From the NCBI RefSeq assembly GCF_964199755.1, contig NC_133897.1, forward strand, positions 132,746,125-132,810,124: a stretch of 64,000 nt of DNA, given 5' to 3'. A program made the position numbers and the translations under genes. This DNA is from Larus michahellis. Taxonomy: Eukaryota > Chordata > Aves > Charadriiformes > Laridae. The notes beneath the pieces were generated by a model. It made no database searches, was not told where the DNA came from, and worked only from the letters and a program-made list of their open reading frames with translations. Of the stretch, positions 11,799 through 24,600 are shown one piece after another (position 1 is the stretch's first letter; every line of letters begins with the position of its first letter).

Positions 11799-14357
11799 AT
11801 GAACCCAAACAACAACAATTCACCATGGTCTTTTAGTGCTTAAAACAGTGATTTTTTTTCACTGAAGTTTCAGGAATTCTAAGACAGTAAATAAAGCAGC
11901 CATTTATAATGTCTTTCTGTGGCTTGTAAGGAAGTAGATACAATGAATACTGTAGTTTATCCAGACCAGCCACAAAGAAGTGTTAATTTATGAAGATTAA
12001 TGAGCTCTATCACATAGATTTGCTCCTTAGAAACAAAAAGTTCTGGATAAAATCCTGGCTGCCCTGAACTTAGTGAGAATTTAATCACTGGCTTAATAGC
12101 TTTGACTGTACCAGTAAATATAAAGTGCCTGGGACACTTCTCTGCACTGCTGCGTTCAAGTTGTCTACTGGGACTAGCTCCACGCCACCTCCTGAGCCCT
12201 GCACAGGAGTCATGTGGGAAAGGACTAATTGGCCTAGGCCAAAGTCATGCCAAGGACTCTTCTGGCAATCAGCAGCACAAACTAGTGTAGCCATGGCCAG
12301 GGAGGCTGGAATTTCACCTTCTCCAGCCAGTGTCTTTTAACTGAACTATACTTGTGCCTTGTTTCTCTGTCCCTCCCATCATTTCAATAGCTGGAAGATT
12401 AGTTCATAAATAAAGGTATCACCTGATTTTTTGCCAGTACAGTTCAAAGAGAACAAGAGGCTTTCTAGCAAGGTAGCTGGCTAGTTGGAAGCTGGATTTG
12501 ACTGAATCCCCTCCCCTTCTCTCCCCCTCCCACCCCAAGGAAAAAAAAATCTGTGGAGTAATAAAATTTTAAATGTCCTTAAAACTGTAAATGTTAAGCA
12601 ACTATTTTATTTAATTGCATACCATATGCCACATTTGGCACACATTAAAATCTGCAAGTTTTTTATGTGTTTCTTACTGCTCAGTAACTAGTACTTAGTT
12701 AAATATTTAATCTAAAACTTCTTAAATACAGAAGTACCTACCTGAGTTTATAGTGTCCTGTCATGCAAGAAAGGAAAAGTTTAAAGTCTGTAACTCTTTA
12801 AAGCTTTAGAGAGTCAAACCCATAATCAATAGACCTCACCTCCCTGCTGGATCACTGAAACTTAGCTCATATGCTCCATCTAACATTGCATAATTTTTAC
12901 AAATTAAATTGTCCTGTAGTGAAAGCTTAATGCATCCTCCTATCTACCATGTATCTATTTGAAAACAAACATTTAATGTGCCTGTGTAAACACAGGCTCT
13001 TTCAGGCAGGGAAGCCTAAAAACGTTTCCCCTAAATCTGTAATTAAGCATTTAAATGAATTTTCTGTTTTTCAAAAGGCTTCAGTGTAAATTATCTCCTC
13101 TTGACCATCTGTTTTGTATCTTCTTCCCTCAAATATGACTCCAAAGAGCTGAGAATAAGGCTTTGTCCTGTATTTCAGAGTACTAATGTTTTTTCAAGTG
13201 TAAGAAATCATATAAGATTCTGAAGGCAGAAAGGGCTCTACCACATGCTAAATCACATTAAAAGTTATTACAATTAATTTTTGTAGCCTTTTTTAAAAGA
13301 AAGTTGTTGCCAGAAGGAAGAATTTTAGACCACATAGGGGAAGAATTGCTGGCTTTTGATTCCCTCTCTTAGGTTGCAATGCCATAAACAATTTTTTTAA
13401 GGGTAGAATGGGAGTAAAGTATCCACTTAATAAAGCCAGTTTAAAAACAAACGAACGAACAAACAAAACCCCCAAAATAAAGCCACACTTCACCAGAAGT
13501 TAAAGAACGAAGAACTCAGAGCCTCTTCTACCTTTCCTCCATAGCGACAGGAGATTTTCATAGGTGAGGTGCAAAATTATGGCAAATTTTTTTACTTGTA
13601 TTTTGCCTTAAGCACCTGCATTTTTTTTCTTTAGAGTAACTGCATTGGAAGTATGGAAGCAAATTGAAATAAAAGCGAGACTTTTGCTGAAAAATTAATA
13701 ATCCACAAAGAAAATGTTACTACTTGGGTACCTTCCCAAGCTACAATGGAAAAGTTGTCTTTCTCCAGAATTTCTTTTTTTGTTTTTTATTGTTTTAGGA
13801 TCAATTGAAATTACAAAGCTTTTATTTTGTTAACAAAAGTCCCTCCTAAAGTCTTCTTCAAATCTGATCACATATGGCGTGCTTTAACTTTTAGTCTTTC
13901 TGATCACCAGGAGCATTAAATCAAACTGTGAAGTCATCAAAGGGATAATATACCATGAAAAGATGAAGTTAATTCAATTTCAATAACTTTATTGGCAGTA
14001 TATGGTGCCCAGGTACAGTAGAAGTTAATCAAGACAATGAGTATCAGACATCTGCACACTGAAAATAATTTAGTATTAATTTAGTGTGGATTTTATACAC
14101 AGAGAGCTAACTTCTGTGCTTAAACATCAGCTGTTTTTAATGCTGCTTAATATGCAAAATCAGCACATTAGTTTGGCACGGATTTCTAATGGAACAGTCC
14201 TGACCTTGTATCAGATACTAAAACTGTGATTATGCAGAGAAAATAATTGTCTTCAGAAACATGGTAACTCTTAAAATTGTGGTGTTTTTATCACGGGGAA
14301 AAGGGTCATTTGAAACTCAGAATTTGTTCCCTTCCTGTTCACATTTTATTCATGAAC

Positions 14358-14372
14358 AGAACAAATTGTTCT
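14358..14372. promoter_or_regulatory. perfect palindromic steroid-receptor element (GRE/ARE/PRE type)
   Basis: AGAACAAATTGTTCT matches the AGAACAnnnTGTTCT consensus bound by dimers of the glucocorticoid, androgen, progesterone and mineralocorticoid receptors at all twelve specified positions. It is an inverted repeat with the required 3-base spacer. It lies in a non-repetitive AT-rich region with no nearby promoter visible, so if functional it would be a distal enhancer. Binding and accessibility cannot be judged from sequence. Confidence 0.4.
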
Positions 14373-15473
14373 TGATTTTTCATTTGTGGCTCCAAATTGT
14401 TGCAAATAGATACTCATCTGCTGTATAGCTTGCTTATCAAGAAACTCTGTTGAAAGCTGAGGATTCAGAGCGACTGTACTGACCTTACAGCATAGAATAT
14501 TTTCTTCTCATTGAAAAGAGCAAATGCTAAATGTTTTTAATTGGGACTGTAATGAAACAGATAGTGTTTCCCATTTCAGTTGGTTCCTTCTAAAATTTTT
14601 ACAACTTTTTTGAAAGCCATCTAAATGAAGCATTCCTCCCAGTGAACTGGTTTGTAAAATATTTGTGCAAACCAAACATCTGAAGAGGCATGTTGCAAAT
14701 ATGAGTCAAGTGGAAACTGAGGTTTTTAAGCGTGTTTGAAAAAAGTATTATTTGTAAGTTATCTTCCCTTTTTTGCTCAGGATTTTCCGTCAACATCATA
14801 ATTTCTGGAAGGATAATATCCAGGAAGAATTCAAAGCAAGTTTTTTCATATAAACTATCTTCTGTTAGCTAATAGTGGACTCTTTTCACTAGCTTCTAGT
14901 AGTGCATTCATTTCAGGAAATGAATTCTGTTCAGGAAACAGTGTGAAAGAATTTAGATAGTCAGCATCGTGTAAATCCAATTTGTACTGGAGTTTTAGCA
15001 TAACAAACTATTTGTCAAAAAGGTAGCGATGAGAGGGAATCTGCAGATATGTCTAAAACTTCTTCTATAAGAGTTTGAGAAAATTCATGTTAACAAGTCC
15101 TTTCTCTTCCAGAATGGCAAAAGCATGAAAGACAGTGCATCAATATTGTGTCAATGGTAGATGGGTTTCTTTATGACTAATTAAGTGTTAGAGCTGCAAT
15201 TATTCACATTTAGTGGTATCCTTAGGAAAGCCAGAAATTACTTTTTTCTTTCATGTCTACTGCAATTGCTTTCTTACCCATTAATTCCTGAAGAGGCATG
15301 AGCGCTGCAGCTCATATAACTGACTGGGGAAAGAGGAACAAGAGCCAGGCAGGCATAAATCCGGTTTCTTAGATGTCTTCTGACAAACCTGCAGTCAGGA
15401 ACACTACAGCAGTGTTAAGTTTAAAACTGTGGATAAGCCTCAGCCTTTCTACTTAAAGACATGTATTGCTTGT

Positions 15474-15487
15474 ATGCAAATATGCAA
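15474..15487 (+). promoter_or_regulatory. octamer ATGCAAAT overlapping a second ATGCAA
   Basis: ATGCAAATATGCAA contains the perfect POU-domain octamer and a second six-base copy in the same direction, sharing an AT-rich joint. Paired POU sites can hold receptor-like dimers of OCT/BRN factors. No promoter is visible beside it. Single octamers are frequent by chance; the direct doubling is what makes it worth listing. Confidence 0.25.
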
Positions 15488-15939
15488 TGACCCGTGATTT
15501 TGTGTGCTTTAGTTTATAATGCAGATGTCAAGTACCAGATTAATTTCTCTGTACAAACCTATTCGATTAGCCAGAACCATAAATAATGCATTAAATCTTT
15601 TTCTGAGTTTCCTAATAAAGCATGTTGAACCATTTCTTTTAATATTGCTATTATGACCTAATATAAGAAACAAGTATTACTTTTATCCCAAAGGGGAACT
15701 CAAAGATTAACACAGCCTCAAGTGAAATCTTTGTGGTAAGAAGGAGGAGTAGAAGTCTGAAGGGTTACCTTAAATTACCCCACTGGCAATTAGGTTACAG
15801 AAGTTCAGATTCACCAGTCCACTCTCAAAAGACTAAGTCAGCAGGCAATGTAATGTCTGTAAATAGCATAAAATACAATGGATTATGCAGTTAGAAAGAA
15901 ATTTCTGATTTGCTAGCAGAGTTAATGAAATTCCTTTGC

Positions 15940-15957
15940 AAAAAAAAAAAAAAAAAA
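15940..15957. repeat. A18 homopolymer
   Basis: Uninterrupted run of 18 A. No CR1, LTR or processed-gene copy is visible upstream, so it is recorded as a plain homopolymer and not as a retroposon tail. Confidence 0.8.
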
Positions 15958-18224
15958 GATATTGTGCTTGGCTTAATGTTAAAGATTTGGATTTTAACAT
16001 GGGATCAGAAAAAGGAAATCAGACTCTCTAATTCCTGATACTCGGTTCTTCCAGTCTGTTTACAGAAGCTTTTTCTAGCCAGGAGTGATAGACAGCAGAA
16101 GAATGATTTTCTAATTATTATTTATTTTAGCAGACCTACAAACTGTGCTTTGACCTAAAGATTGAGATTCCAAAGACCCATTCTCCTTGGAACCATGAAG
16201 CTGAAGAAACACAGACAGTCATGAACAAGTGCAACTTTTTTACCTGTCATGAGGAGAATAAAGCTTTTATCATCTTTAATAATAAATGACTACAACAGTT
16301 ATTGCTTTCAGTGTAAGAAGCTGCAAGCTCAAGGTAATAGAGAATTCTCCAAAGGCATACCATGGGGAGTAAAAGCACTATTCTAGTATAGTAAAGCAAA
16401 AATTCTTACCAAAATGGTGGTTATCCATTTAAACTGAGTGATACTCAAGGAAAGAAAAAGACCACAGTTGGGCTTTTTTGAGGCATTATAATAACAGTCA
16501 GCCGAAAGCTTTGAGTAATGAACCAGATGATACTTTGTGAGGCTGTCCATCTAAGCTTCCCAGCAGTAAGGAATTTACTATAACAATTTATGGACCTTGG
16601 TTCCCATGGAAGGAAATATGTGTATGCCTTTCCTGATGCTGCTGAAAGTAAAAGCTGAAAGACAAAGTAACTGTTCCCAGGGCTTTTCACATTAGGCTTG
16701 ATTTCTGCATTAATCATCTCTATCACAAACAGTCCTTGGCTGTATTCCACAAAGAAAAGGGAATGATTTCACAAAGCAAAGGAAGGCATTTTTCATTTAC
16801 TTGTGGATGTCCTCAGTCTGAAAGGTAATCTTTCAATAACAGAGAAATGTAATGTGAAAGCGATGCTATTGACAAGTGAGGTTAAATGGACTGAAGGAAT
16901 GTCGAGTTTCACTTCAGATTCTAAGTAGAGACACTTGCCTTTGTGCCCGATATGTTTGCAGCTTTGAATCCTGGAAATGTTAAGGCTAATCTTAACTTCC
17001 CGTTTTTCCCTTTGCCCTTCCTGGCAATTGCCAAACTCTGTAAACCCATCATAATGCTTATCGTCTCACTTAAAAGATTTCCCACAAAACTTAAAAGGTT
17101 TTCCACAAAAAAAAAAGAAAATTTCACAAGTAAAAGGTCTGAGGTCTGAGAGATACCAGTCTGTATGAACATGCAATGTAATTCACAGCCTTCTCACCCA
17201 CAGCTGGCTGCTGAGATGCTCAAAGCCTGGAACTACACACACAGTAAATCCATGTAAACTTGTGGCTGAAGTCAAAGACAGCTGATACAAAGTCAAAATT
17301 TCTTTTAACGAAGAGTTCCGTAGAAGTGACTATTTAGGCTGAATGCACAGGGATTTTTTTCCTGTTTCCAGTGGGGACATTTTTCTCTCTGAAGCTGAAA
17401 CAGTGCTGAGTTTGAGTTGCTGATTCAGCCCAGTTTCCCCCAGCATTCTTGGGTGCAAGGTGACCTAGGAGGACTTTCAGCAATGGTCATCTGCAGGCCT
17501 TGGAGAAGGGTTCCCAGATCTGCCCATACACTGGGACACCTGTGGCCTAAAGAGTGCTTCTGTTGCAGACAGGGAAACGCTGGGAGCCCAGGAGGTGAGC
17601 TGGCAAGAATTTAGACAAAGTTTCTAATAGAACTCATTTTTCATCAAAAGTTTGCCTGACTGGCCTAATATCACAAAGTATTTTGATGACTATGTTTTGC
17701 ATAACAAACCCCTTTCATTGTAAGTTTCCGATCAACTTCAGTAAGTGGCAGTGTCCTCATGTCACCTAGCTTCTGTTTTATCTTTTCTTTTGTGCTGTGG
17801 AAACATTAGCATCCCTGTACTTCACGGAAGGGTTGTGATCAAGAATGTTTTTCCAGTGCTATAATGTCACTGAATTGACATATTTTCCTCTGCAAGATGA
17901 GGGTGTAGATCCAATGAACTAAAGTTCCAGGTTTTTTGTTGTTGAGGTTTTTTTAGGGGGGCGGAGGCAAGGGGAAGGGCAAAAGCAGAGTAGTTTGGGG
18001 ACCTCTGGAGGTCATAGCTTCACAGTTAGACGAGGTTGCTCGGGGCTTATCCAGCAAAGTTTTGAAAATCTCCCAAGAATGGACATTCAACAGGCCTTCT
18101 TAGGCAACTTGCTGTTTTTCCCTTGCTGCAGCTTGTGTCTGTTGCCTCTTATAATATCACTGTGTGTCTCTGGCTCTATCTTTGTAATCACTTGGCAGGC
18201 AGGTGGAGGCGACAACAGTATTCC

Positions 18225-18660
18225 TGCCTCTAGCCTTCTCTTCAAATTGAACAACCCCTGCTTTGTCAGTTCCTTTTCATACACCATATGCTCCAGCACC
18301 TAATCATCTTGGTGGCCCTCCGCTGGACTAGCTCCAGTTTGTCAATGTCTTTCTTGTACTAGGGACCCCAAAGCTGGAGTCATTACTCCAAATGTGGTCT
18401 CGTCTCACAAGTGCTGAATACAGGAGAACAAATGCTCCTCTTGACCTGCTAGCAAGAGTATACTCTTGCTAATGCAGCCCAGTAAGTGACTGTCCTTCAT
18501 TGCCACAGAGGTATACTGCTGGGTCTTGTTCACCAGTTCCCCCAGATCCTTGTCTTCAAAGCTTTCTCTCCCATCAATACCAAGTCTTTACTGTTGCATG
18601 CTGTTATTCCATCCCAGATGCAGAAGTTTGCATGTGTCCTGGGCTTGGGAAATGGTGGAT
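18225..18660 (-). mobile_element. old CR1 LINE fragment (ORF2 3' part)
   Basis: On the plus strand this carries the antisense landmarks of CR1: a 'ctgaacaacccc'-like block near 18247, 'tggccctccgctggac' near 18312, 'ccaaatgtggtctcgtctcac' region near 18390, 'cttgctaatgcagccc' near 18466 and the 'agatccttgtcttcaaagc' block near 18545. These correspond to the reverse transcriptase C-terminal region of the chicken-repeat-1 LINE, which moves by target-primed reverse transcription. The frame is broken by substitutions and indels, so it is a dead, fairly old copy; both ends fade into unique DNA and the 3' octamer tail is absent. Confidence 0.8.
18450..18471. repeat. perfect 22-bp palindrome inside the CR1 fragment
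   Basis: The 11-base half TAGCAAGAGTA is followed directly by its exact reverse complement. The right half matches the usual CR1 sequence here (cttgctaatgcag), so the left half looks newly made. Templated repair on a hairpin or a fold-back during replication would do this. Confidence 0.85.
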
Positions 18661-21600
18661 ACATAAGTGCATTCTTCTCCATCATGCTTTAAAACCCAGT
18701 TTGTAGTCATTGACATATTACTTGAGTAATACAATCCAAATACTATTGCAGTCTCTAAGTACTTATAGCTGTGACTGGTTTCAGCCACAACGTATGGCAG
18801 GGAAAAACAACAAAATGAGGCTCTAGAGATAATAATTTAGCTTTCTGATGTGAATGTTGTGTGTGTAGGATGAAAAATGTATCCCTTTGGATAATGTTTT
18901 TTTCAGGTGGGTTTTCATTTTAGCACCCAAAAGCTATAAATATTAAATGCACATCCACATTTATTGCAAATGTTACTGTGCATGTATTTGGACAGCTACA
19001 TACTTAGCTATGCTTGAATGAGATACAAAATCCTTATTTGCCTAAGTAAGCATCACTAAAATTCCTGCCACATATTCAGGCACTGGATCTTAGTGAAGGC
19101 TTCCAAAACATGGTCAGCAGCTTCTGGGCTTAGATCCCTTTGCCGACTCAGCATTCAAAGAAACAGGATGAAGAGAGATTCTTTGCCAGATAGGAGAAGG
19201 AAAAGCATTTTGTTATTAGGATGCACAGATGGGGAATTGTGCAACTCCATTTGTCTAAAACCACAATCTGAATCAGCCTGGGTGAGGGTTGGCAGGTGGA
19301 TCCAACAAATCAGCCTTTGAAAATGTGTCCCTACAAACCTGCCTGATGACTTACAGCAGATTGAAGGAAAAATAAAAATGGTTGTGTTGGCTTTCCTGCC
19401 ACCTCTCTGGTGCTCTATGAGGGGCCAAAAGCCTGCAACATATAAATCCTATTACAAATCATTTGCTCTTCTTATTCTTGGTTAGCTTTTACCTTTTCTT
19501 GCATATAAGAGTGTAGAGGGGGATGAAGTCTTAGCAGAACTGAAATCAGTAGGTGTTTTCAGTGTGGATTTTCACTTCAAGAATGGAATCAACACTTCAA
19601 CTCTAAGTTAAGCAGTTTAAAACTGGCTTATCTTTTCCAAGTTAGCCATCTGGACTCTTGTGTTCTCAGTGGTGAGAACAGAGGTGCCTAACGTGCAGGT
19701 TATTCCAGCCGGGTAGATACCTATCTTGGAGACCTACCCTGCTTGTTTCAGTTTTCCATTTTGGAGACAAATTTTACAGCTACATATAGACTTCTCAAAG
19801 TGCTTGATTAACACTTAATATAATTTTGTGTACTATAAGCTTAAAATATGCTTGCAAGAGTTAGGTACTGCACATATGGAATGTGATTTTTCGCCCTACA
19901 ATGAAGTCATAGTAGCTCAATAGCGAGGCAAGTGAAGGCCTGCATCTGCTTTGTTTCACTGCTTAATCTCATTGCTTGGTTTCAGTCTATCACAAAGATC
20001 AGGAAAAGAACTATTAGAATAGGGGATGGTGTGTGTGTGTGTTAGAATTTTCCTTGGATCTGACCTTGTTCTGAATCTGATGAGGTTGCTTTACTGCCTA
20101 GTGGAAAGGATTAATATTGGGCACACAAATACGTTAACAACGGCAAAAAGTTTGACTGCGAAAAGTTGAAATATCATCAGTTTTGCGTGCACAAATTGAA
20201 CTGGTAACAAGCCAAATATTTTCTGACCTCCTTCTGTATTTGAAATTGCTCACACAGTTGTCTTACTGTACAAAATGCTTTGCTGTGGAGTTGGAAATTC
20301 CTTGTGCTATTCCCTTTTTCTTGTGTAAGTCTATAGTAGCTCTTTTGATAGTGGAGATCCAAGTACAACCAGGGATCAGGACCAGAACTTTCTCCCTAGA
20401 ATCATCAGAAATTTTAAAAATTAATTCTGCTAGGAATTCTCAACAATAATTTTTATTTTTTAAAAAAGTTTTAAAGTGAGCTCAGAAACACAGGCTGCAG
20501 CACTCCTTTTTCAGACCTACCTTTTGGTTATCAGCTGAAAGCAGACTTTTTAGAGAATGAAAAACCTAAAAATCCTGGGAACTCGGCACGTTGTAGGTTT
20601 GTACTTTGTTTCGATGGCTACTTTTGATCTCATAATGCAACTGTGGTGAGTGTTAATGGATCAGAAAAAGAGAAGTTAAAAATGATAAACAGGGTGCTTT
20701 ATTCTGTATGACAAACAATAAATGCAAACTTCTTTGGGCACTGGAGAACTCCTGTTGACTTTCTGAGCTGGAAGGCTCTGCAAAGCTTTGAAATGGCTAT
20801 GCAATAGCCATGGTGATCTGTGTAGGGCAGAGCAAAATATGTGACCATTTGTCACATACATAACCTGCTAGAGTCACAAAACTTTTGTGGGACTGGATGT
20901 ATGAAACAACGAGTGAGCAAAGTAGTCAAGTAAACCTGATTATTTCGTTCAGTTTGGGAATAAGAGACAGTGATTTCAAGCCATTGCCTTTCGTATTTTC
21001 TGTTTCCAGAACCAAAAAACCCATGAGAGAACTAAACTGTGGGAAATCAAAAGCAAATAATATGTTTGCATATTTCAAACACCTTCCCCACGACCTTCCC
21101 CGTGACCGTCTTGGCTTGCCTCAGCCCTGAGCCACCCCACTGCTGTTCGTACATCATATCCCAGGCCCGGCTGTCAGGGTGTGATGCTGTCGGATAACAA
21201 TGCAAAGTGCCTGCACGATTAGGGGCTGGCCCAGTGCCGAGGGCAGACCCGTGATGTATGCACCGAGTCAAGGCGCGGGATCCCCAGATGGGAGCGCAGC
21301 GGTGAAGCGGTGCTCCACGGATGGGATAAGTGCCCTCATTATTCACGCTCTGGACAGCATAAGTGCCTCCATTATTCACATGTGGGTCCACCGTATATTG
21401 AGGAAAATATGTATCTTTATTGTTTACTCAGTCACAGTGCAGTACTTTATCAAGTTTAATGTCGCTGAATTAAGTATGCAAGCACATGACCTTTTTAACC
21501 TTTTTTAAATCTCTCCTATCATGCTGGTAGGTGATTGCAGAACTAAAAATAGAGTGACCTATTATATCACCAAGGTAAATGCTGTGCCAGTGCAGGATTT

Positions 21601-24600
21601 ACATCCTTTAGTGGGGGATGAATCAGATATAATCAGATGGAATTACTCTTGATCATAATGAAATGAAACTACTACCCCATACATTTGATTTTTTTCTAAT
21701 AGTGTTCCTAATCTGAAAGCCAAAATGGAAGAAATATCAATGAAACTAACACCATTAAAATTTAAGATAAAGTACAAAACCAAGATACAAATATTTTGAA
21801 AGGCTGCAAGAGATGAACAGACATTTTTCTTAAATAATACTGTGTCACAGGTGGTATACAGCCATCTATTTTGCTGTTATGGAGTACTGATAAAAGCTTT
21901 TATAATAGCCCAAGGATATCACTTTTACTTAATATATGTAAAAAGAGAGTAGTCTGTGTTCAGACTCTGAAACACATCACTGAAGCCGTTTAAATCATTT
22001 TTTGTATATAACACGAACTTTGAAAGCTTTTTGGGAGAAGGCAGAGGGTAAGTGAAAAGTCCCTTTGCAGCTGTTCACATTAAGTTTCATGCCAATGGGG
22101 ACACCAAGGGCTGAGTGACACTCACAAGCACTGCTTGGTTAGAAATGGCCCCCAAAAAGTTGCAAATCAACATTTACCAGACCAGAAAGAAGTAAGATGA
22201 AGAATATCAGCAAAGCAACTGAGGGACTGGTCTTCTGCAGAACAGTACCACAAATCAAAAAGCCATTCACAGACAACTTACCCAAGGGGCAATAAGGAGA
22301 TGTTAATTCGAGTGCAAGAGCTGTCACCTTTAAAAAATTACTACCAAATTGTTGGGGGCAGGGAAATATGTCTTCCTTTCATCAAATTTAACCCGAAAAT
22401 TTCTAGGAGCCATTTTGATAGCACTTAAAAATTAATTCAAGTTAAAAAGCCCCTTGAGGAATTACTTCATGATGTAACTCTATCCATTTTGGCATGGCCA
22501 AATCCTGTTCAGTGCTGTTACCCCAATCATAGGCAAAAGCTGTGGTAATGACTGTTTTTTCTGCGTTTACGTTGAAAACAGAGCAGGAAATCTGCCTGAA
22601 ATGGCTGGTGTATCTGCTAGAATGATAGAGTGGCAGCAGCTTAAATAGCTTCTCTTCTGCTACGAACAGCTTCATTCAGACTGGTCATGTGCGGAGATAT
22701 ATGTCATTTTTTTCCATTTCTAGATTCAGTCAGTGGAAAGATTCGCAGCCGGGTGGGATGTGGAACACCTCCAAATTTAGCGCAGGCAGTTTACACTGAC
22801 GGAATACGCAGACTGTCTGGGGGGAAGCGAGGATGCTTAAAGTCCAGAGGATTTAGTTTACAGCGAACAAACAACTGTTTAGACCAGTTCGCTTAAGAGG
22901 CAAAGCAGAAAAGTTGAGGTCTGGGCCTCTGGTGTTCTGTATCGCCTGTGTCCCCGTCTTGCTGTGTGGCCTGCCTTAAGCTAATAGCTCAAGCTTTGCC
23001 TCTTTACAGCTTTAGAACCCTGCCAACACAATGGAACTATACTCACTATCCTTCTCTGAAGCCCTGTTAAGCACTCTGATACCTTTAAACGGAAAAGAGG
23101 CTATGTGAGAACACTTTCTTATGATATAAATGCCAATTTCTTGCTCACTTTATGTTTGTCTCAGATGGCCCTAGATTTTTAAACCTGTCAAAGTCCCCTA
23201 GACCAGGCACAGATCTATTGGAAAGTCTTAACAGACCACGTGAGAATGTTCGCATTGCTGAACTGCTGTTTAATAAGCCAACTTTGCTCGTTATTTATGC
23301 ACAATATCCATCACAATGCACAAATCAGAACTTAATATCTCTGTGTTAGGTGCAATTCTTAATGCAGCGGCAGTGGAATTACCTATAGACCTAAAAAATA
23401 ACCTTTTCTGCCCTCTCCCCTTCATTCTGTATCAGGATTGCATCGGGTGCTGTTCCTGCCAACAAACAAGCCTGGATAATCTTGCTGCTGGTCCTTCTGT
23501 TGATTGGTATTGATTACTCCTCTCACCTGAACATGAAGAGAAGTCTGCATTTCCTTATTGAACTCACAAGGCCAGATGCTGAGAATACAAACATCCTCTG
23601 CTACCCCTGCAGTAATAATAAGCATTCAAAATAAGCTTCAACCCATTTAAAGAGATAACCAGATAACTGCCCACGACACATTTAAAGCAGCGTTCAAACT
23701 GGTGACAAATGGACAATTACTATCTGCAGAGCTCAGGCAGTGCTAGTGCTCATCTGGAGAAGTACCACAGCTCTCTACTCAGGAATACAAAGCAGAAGCA
23801 CTCAAAGGCAGCTTGACTGTGTCTAGCAATCTGTCATGCAGTTTGTTCCAATTTACTAATGTAAATTAGTAACTGACCTGACCAAAACATATCCTTTGGT
23901 GATATTTTGGGTCACTGTTAGTTTACAGGCAGAATTTTTCTTTCTACCCATCCTTAACTGTGTCCTATGTAGACAGAGGCAAAATAGGGAATCCTACCAC
24001 CAGCATAAAAGAGAGTCTGTATTTTCTGCAATATTTCATTCACTGGGAGGAAAGGAAACTAAGAATTAAGTGATGAGTGAACTGCCAGCTAACTGAAAAT
24101 GCTGGTAATATTTCAACAATAAAACAATTATATGGAAAGTATAAAGTTTAGGTATTGAATTCACCCTATACTTTTACAGTTGGAGGCTTATAAATGTCTT
24201 CTACTGGGAAATATTAATCACGGCTGATCTTCCTCAGCAAAGCGGACAGAGGGTAATAAATGCAAGGGAAGAGAAACATGAATCCTAAAACTTGGGCTAG
24301 CTCAAGTCACTTGTTTTGTTACCTTCATTTAGAAGCTTGTAGCTTGCATCTTAATTTCACCTTAGGAACAGCCAAGGTGATGTCTCTGTTGATGCTGTAG
24401 GTATTGGCAATTTTTCTATCTTGCTTTGTCACTCTGTGCAGTTAATTGAAGCCATCTCTTCTTCGTGCACATTTCTAAGCAGAACCCTACAGTGCTCCAA
24501 AGTAGACCTTCTTTGTGTTGTCTGCATTGTTAACTATCCTGTCCGGGACCTTACTGTTTCTATTCTCAATTATAGCAGCTCCCTCTTCTTTCATCTGCAC

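Larger units (their letters stand above)
5425..14357. other. long non-coding interval
   Basis: About 9 kb with no supported gene. It contains the ORF-dense patch described separately (5507-6480), a moderately GC-rich patch near 10400-10630 with no recognised element, a small CAAAA run near 11780, and otherwise AT-rich sequence with many homopolymer A and T runs. Confidence 0.5.
14373..18224. other. non-coding interval
   Basis: Mostly unique AT-rich sequence holding the octamer pair (15474-15487) and an A18 run (15940-15957). A 26-nt AG/GT-bounded micro-segment at 17569-17594 was considered and rejected as an exon. Confidence 0.5.

Noticed and set aside
17569..17594. 26-nt segment with acceptor ttctgttgcag and donor GTGAGC
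   Set aside because: Too short to carry information, no partner exons in phase nearby, and such AG/GT pairs are common by chance.
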